This document shows positions 62,047 through 64,000 of a stretch of DNA of 64,000 nucleotides, piece after piece; position 1 is the stretch's first letter; every line of letters begins with the position of its first letter. The position numbers and the translations under genes are program-made. The stretch lies in the NCBI GenBank assembly GCA_017562135.1, contig QEYB01000625.1:372001-436000 (forward strand), written 5' to 3'. This DNA comes from Dipylidium caninum (Eukaryota; Platyhelminthes; Cestoda; Cyclophyllidea; Dipylidiidae). The notes under the pieces are model-generated. The model ran no database searches, had not been told where the DNA came from, and was given only the letters and a program-made list of their open reading frames with translations.

Positions 62047-64000
62047 GTAAGATTGCCAAACATTTGTGCTTTTTGATCGTATTGGCCTATTTATTGTATT
62101 GTATTTTGCATCACATTGTTGCGCCATCAAGGATAGGGTAAAACGCCAGTTCGGAGGAAGCTTGCTTTTGATTTAATCATTGCAAGACTACCTTTGCAGT
62201 GAAGTTCGAGCCGCAAAGGTCTGGAAATCCCAATCTAGTTGCATAAGTAAAAATAAACACCCTTCTACTCTGCGTCAACTCTTCGAAATTATAATCTCTT
62301 TTTTATAAAAAGTCACTGCTTGCAATGTAATAATCAGGTTATGACCCATTTTGATTTAATTTTGAAATATCACGGTTTTTGCGTAGTATATCCATTAGAT
62401 CATTATTCGGCGCAACTTTATTCTTTATTATGGATTTGATGTCACTCCTCTTAGAGATTGGAACTTTTTCCTTATATTTATGTATTATCAGTCGTATTTC
62501 TAACGGATTTCGATTAAATGTAAGAGTGGAACGTCGGGTCCAACGGCATGGTGTCCGGTTTATAGTAAATTTAACGAATACAACTAATATAATAGTCAAA
62601 TGCAAGGAATAAGTTTCAATCAGCTTTTCTTCTTTTGATTCCTTTTTGTTTACATTTTTTGTCCCAAACCCAATTGCTTTTCACAAGTTTTGACATACAA
62701 TTTGAACTAACTTTACATGTATAAACAGCTTCCATTCCTCCCATCATTATTTCATTAAGCCTTGAAATTGGCATGCCTTCCTCTAAACTCCTGTTTTTTT
62801 CTCCCTACGCAATTAAAAAATCATTTGTTTCGCCCTTTCTATGGGGTTCTTTTGAACTATAATATAGGAGGTGTTAGGCATTTCTATTCCCTTCTGACTA
62901 GTTTTTTTCTTACCCTTCTACTCTTACACCCAAAATGGACTCGGCAACCTTCTTACCTTCAGAATTAGAATGACTCGTAAGGGAGTTTTCCTGTCGACCT
63001 GCCAACCGGTCACATTCTTACCTTCCTTTGATGCAGTTAGGCTGCACCTTCCTCGATTTCCTAAACGTTCACTGTTTTGCTACTTATTCTTAAGGCTATT
63101 AGTCTTGGTGATATTCTAGCGTGATCGGTTAATTCATCACATTAAGCGACTTCCCATTTATTAGCCAACTGCGATACCTACTTCCAACTCGAATACGAGT
63201 GATGAGATATTCAAAATTATTGTTGTGTTGTACGACTTAGTAGTATGTGGTGGTATTTGATGGTCGAAATGTAGACCGAATTTCAATTTTCATTTAATTG
63301 ACATAAACACGGACTCTACACAGGCCTGAGGTGCGCCAGTATGTAGCCATAAATTCACTTCACTGGGACGACTAAAAAGCGCGATTTGTGAACTTGTGGA
63401 ATCACATTTTTTAGAGGCAATTCATTGGTCATTTATGAGGGTTGGGCCAAGGCATTCACATTGGAAATGTCAATCTAGAATATAGTATAATAAGTGGCAG
63501 TTTACTGTACAAACCTTTCTCATTTAATTGTAGGCTTTTTCAGTCTTATACGCTTATTATCGTGATATGTGGCGGGATGAAGAACAGGTGGAGCGACATT
63601 TAAATTGTTTAATTGTGTTCAAACACTATTATTACAGAATGCAGTCCTATGCATCAGCTGCCTCTCGTGATTTCGTCCGAGTTTCTTCAGTCTTTTTGTA
63701 AAACTATTAATGAACGGAGAAGGTGGTAGCTAAGACGTTAAAAAAAAACACTTCTTTTAAACCAACACTGTGCATTTACATCGTGTCAATTTTCTTCTGG
63801 GCTCCTTTTTGGGCATTAGTTAGGGGTCAGTAAATGCTTCCATCTATGATGTGCATTCTACACATTTCATTGAAATTCATTTTCCCGTCTTTCTCGCTGA
63901 ACAACAAGTTTATGAAATGGAATTTTATATTAATCCTTCGTACATATCTGTAGTTTGGTTTAAAGGGTCCGTAGTCTATTACGCTTTCCTAAATCCCACT
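62047..64000. other. intron sequence of DOP1 to the right edge
   Basis: AT-rich and mostly non-coding. The segment encoding the region after residue 386 (family block with KPFR.L.SLLDKPE) was not found here with confidence. One candidate exon is listed separately at 63534-63587. A linking exon must precede it, because the last firm exon ends in phase 1. Confidence 0.45.
63534..63587 (+). CDS. DOP1: candidate further DOP1 exon
   Basis: 54 nt between a TTGTAG acceptor and a GTGGAG donor, encoding AFSVLYAYYRDMWRDEEQ. This resembles the DOP1 block that reads IRAFYSYCRDAL in vertebrates and lies downstream of the last firm exon. It is phase 0, so at least one exon is missing before it. The similarity is short, hence a low score. 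Confidence 0.35.

Overview
This is eukaryotic nuclear DNA. No long uninterrupted bacterial-style gene is present. Instead I could assemble six spliced protein-coding genes by joining short exons at GT-AG (and some GC-AG) sites and checking that the reading phase is continuous. The products are conserved animal membrane-traffic and transport proteins. Several introns are tiny (32, 46, 54, 67 and 73 nt) beside introns of 2-5 kb, and the proteins are divergent from vertebrate ones. That combination fits a parasitic flatworm, probably a tapeworm or fluke. The lineage is an inference; the animal origin is firm.

Layout: 1-8 kb holds no gene I can support, apart from a possible 3' exon at the extreme left and a TCN trinucleotide repeat. 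At 8.06-10.61 kb (minus) lies a CIBAR1/FAM92-type BAR-domain gene with an apparent 1-nt frameshift in its second exon. At 12.20-17.62 kb (minus) is the AP-1 clathrin adaptor mu subunit, complete in seven exons. At 22.6-38.3 kb (plus) is an MFSD14/HIAT1-type major facilitator transporter in ten exons. At 45.3-53.6 kb (plus) is VPS50/syndetin, a subunit of the EARP tethering complex, in sixteen visible exons. At 54.7-57.4 kb (plus) is a small, unrecognised gene for a predicted single-pass membrane protein. From 59.2 kb (plus) comes the N-terminal part of a DOP1/Dopey gene, which runs off the right edge.

The most unusual structure is a large inverted duplication. About 2.2 kb containing exon 6 of the MFSD14 gene (arm at about 32.13-34.34 kb) is present again in opposite orientation at about 42.14-44.32 kb, 7.8 kb away and beyond the end of the gene. 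The duplicated exon keeps its length, open frame and acceptor, but its donor has changed from GT to GC. The two arms flank exons 7-10 of the transporter. A second window-wide signal is the frequency of GC-AG introns: four of about 43 introns in the gene models. A decayed mariner-family transposon lies inside a VPS50 intron.

Four of the genes (AP-1 mu, VPS50, DOP1, and probably the BAR protein) act on Golgi/endosome or ciliary membranes, but they are on different strands with separate promoters, so nothing here suggests co-regulation as an operon. Start exons of VPS50 and MFSD14 are the least certain parts of the models.
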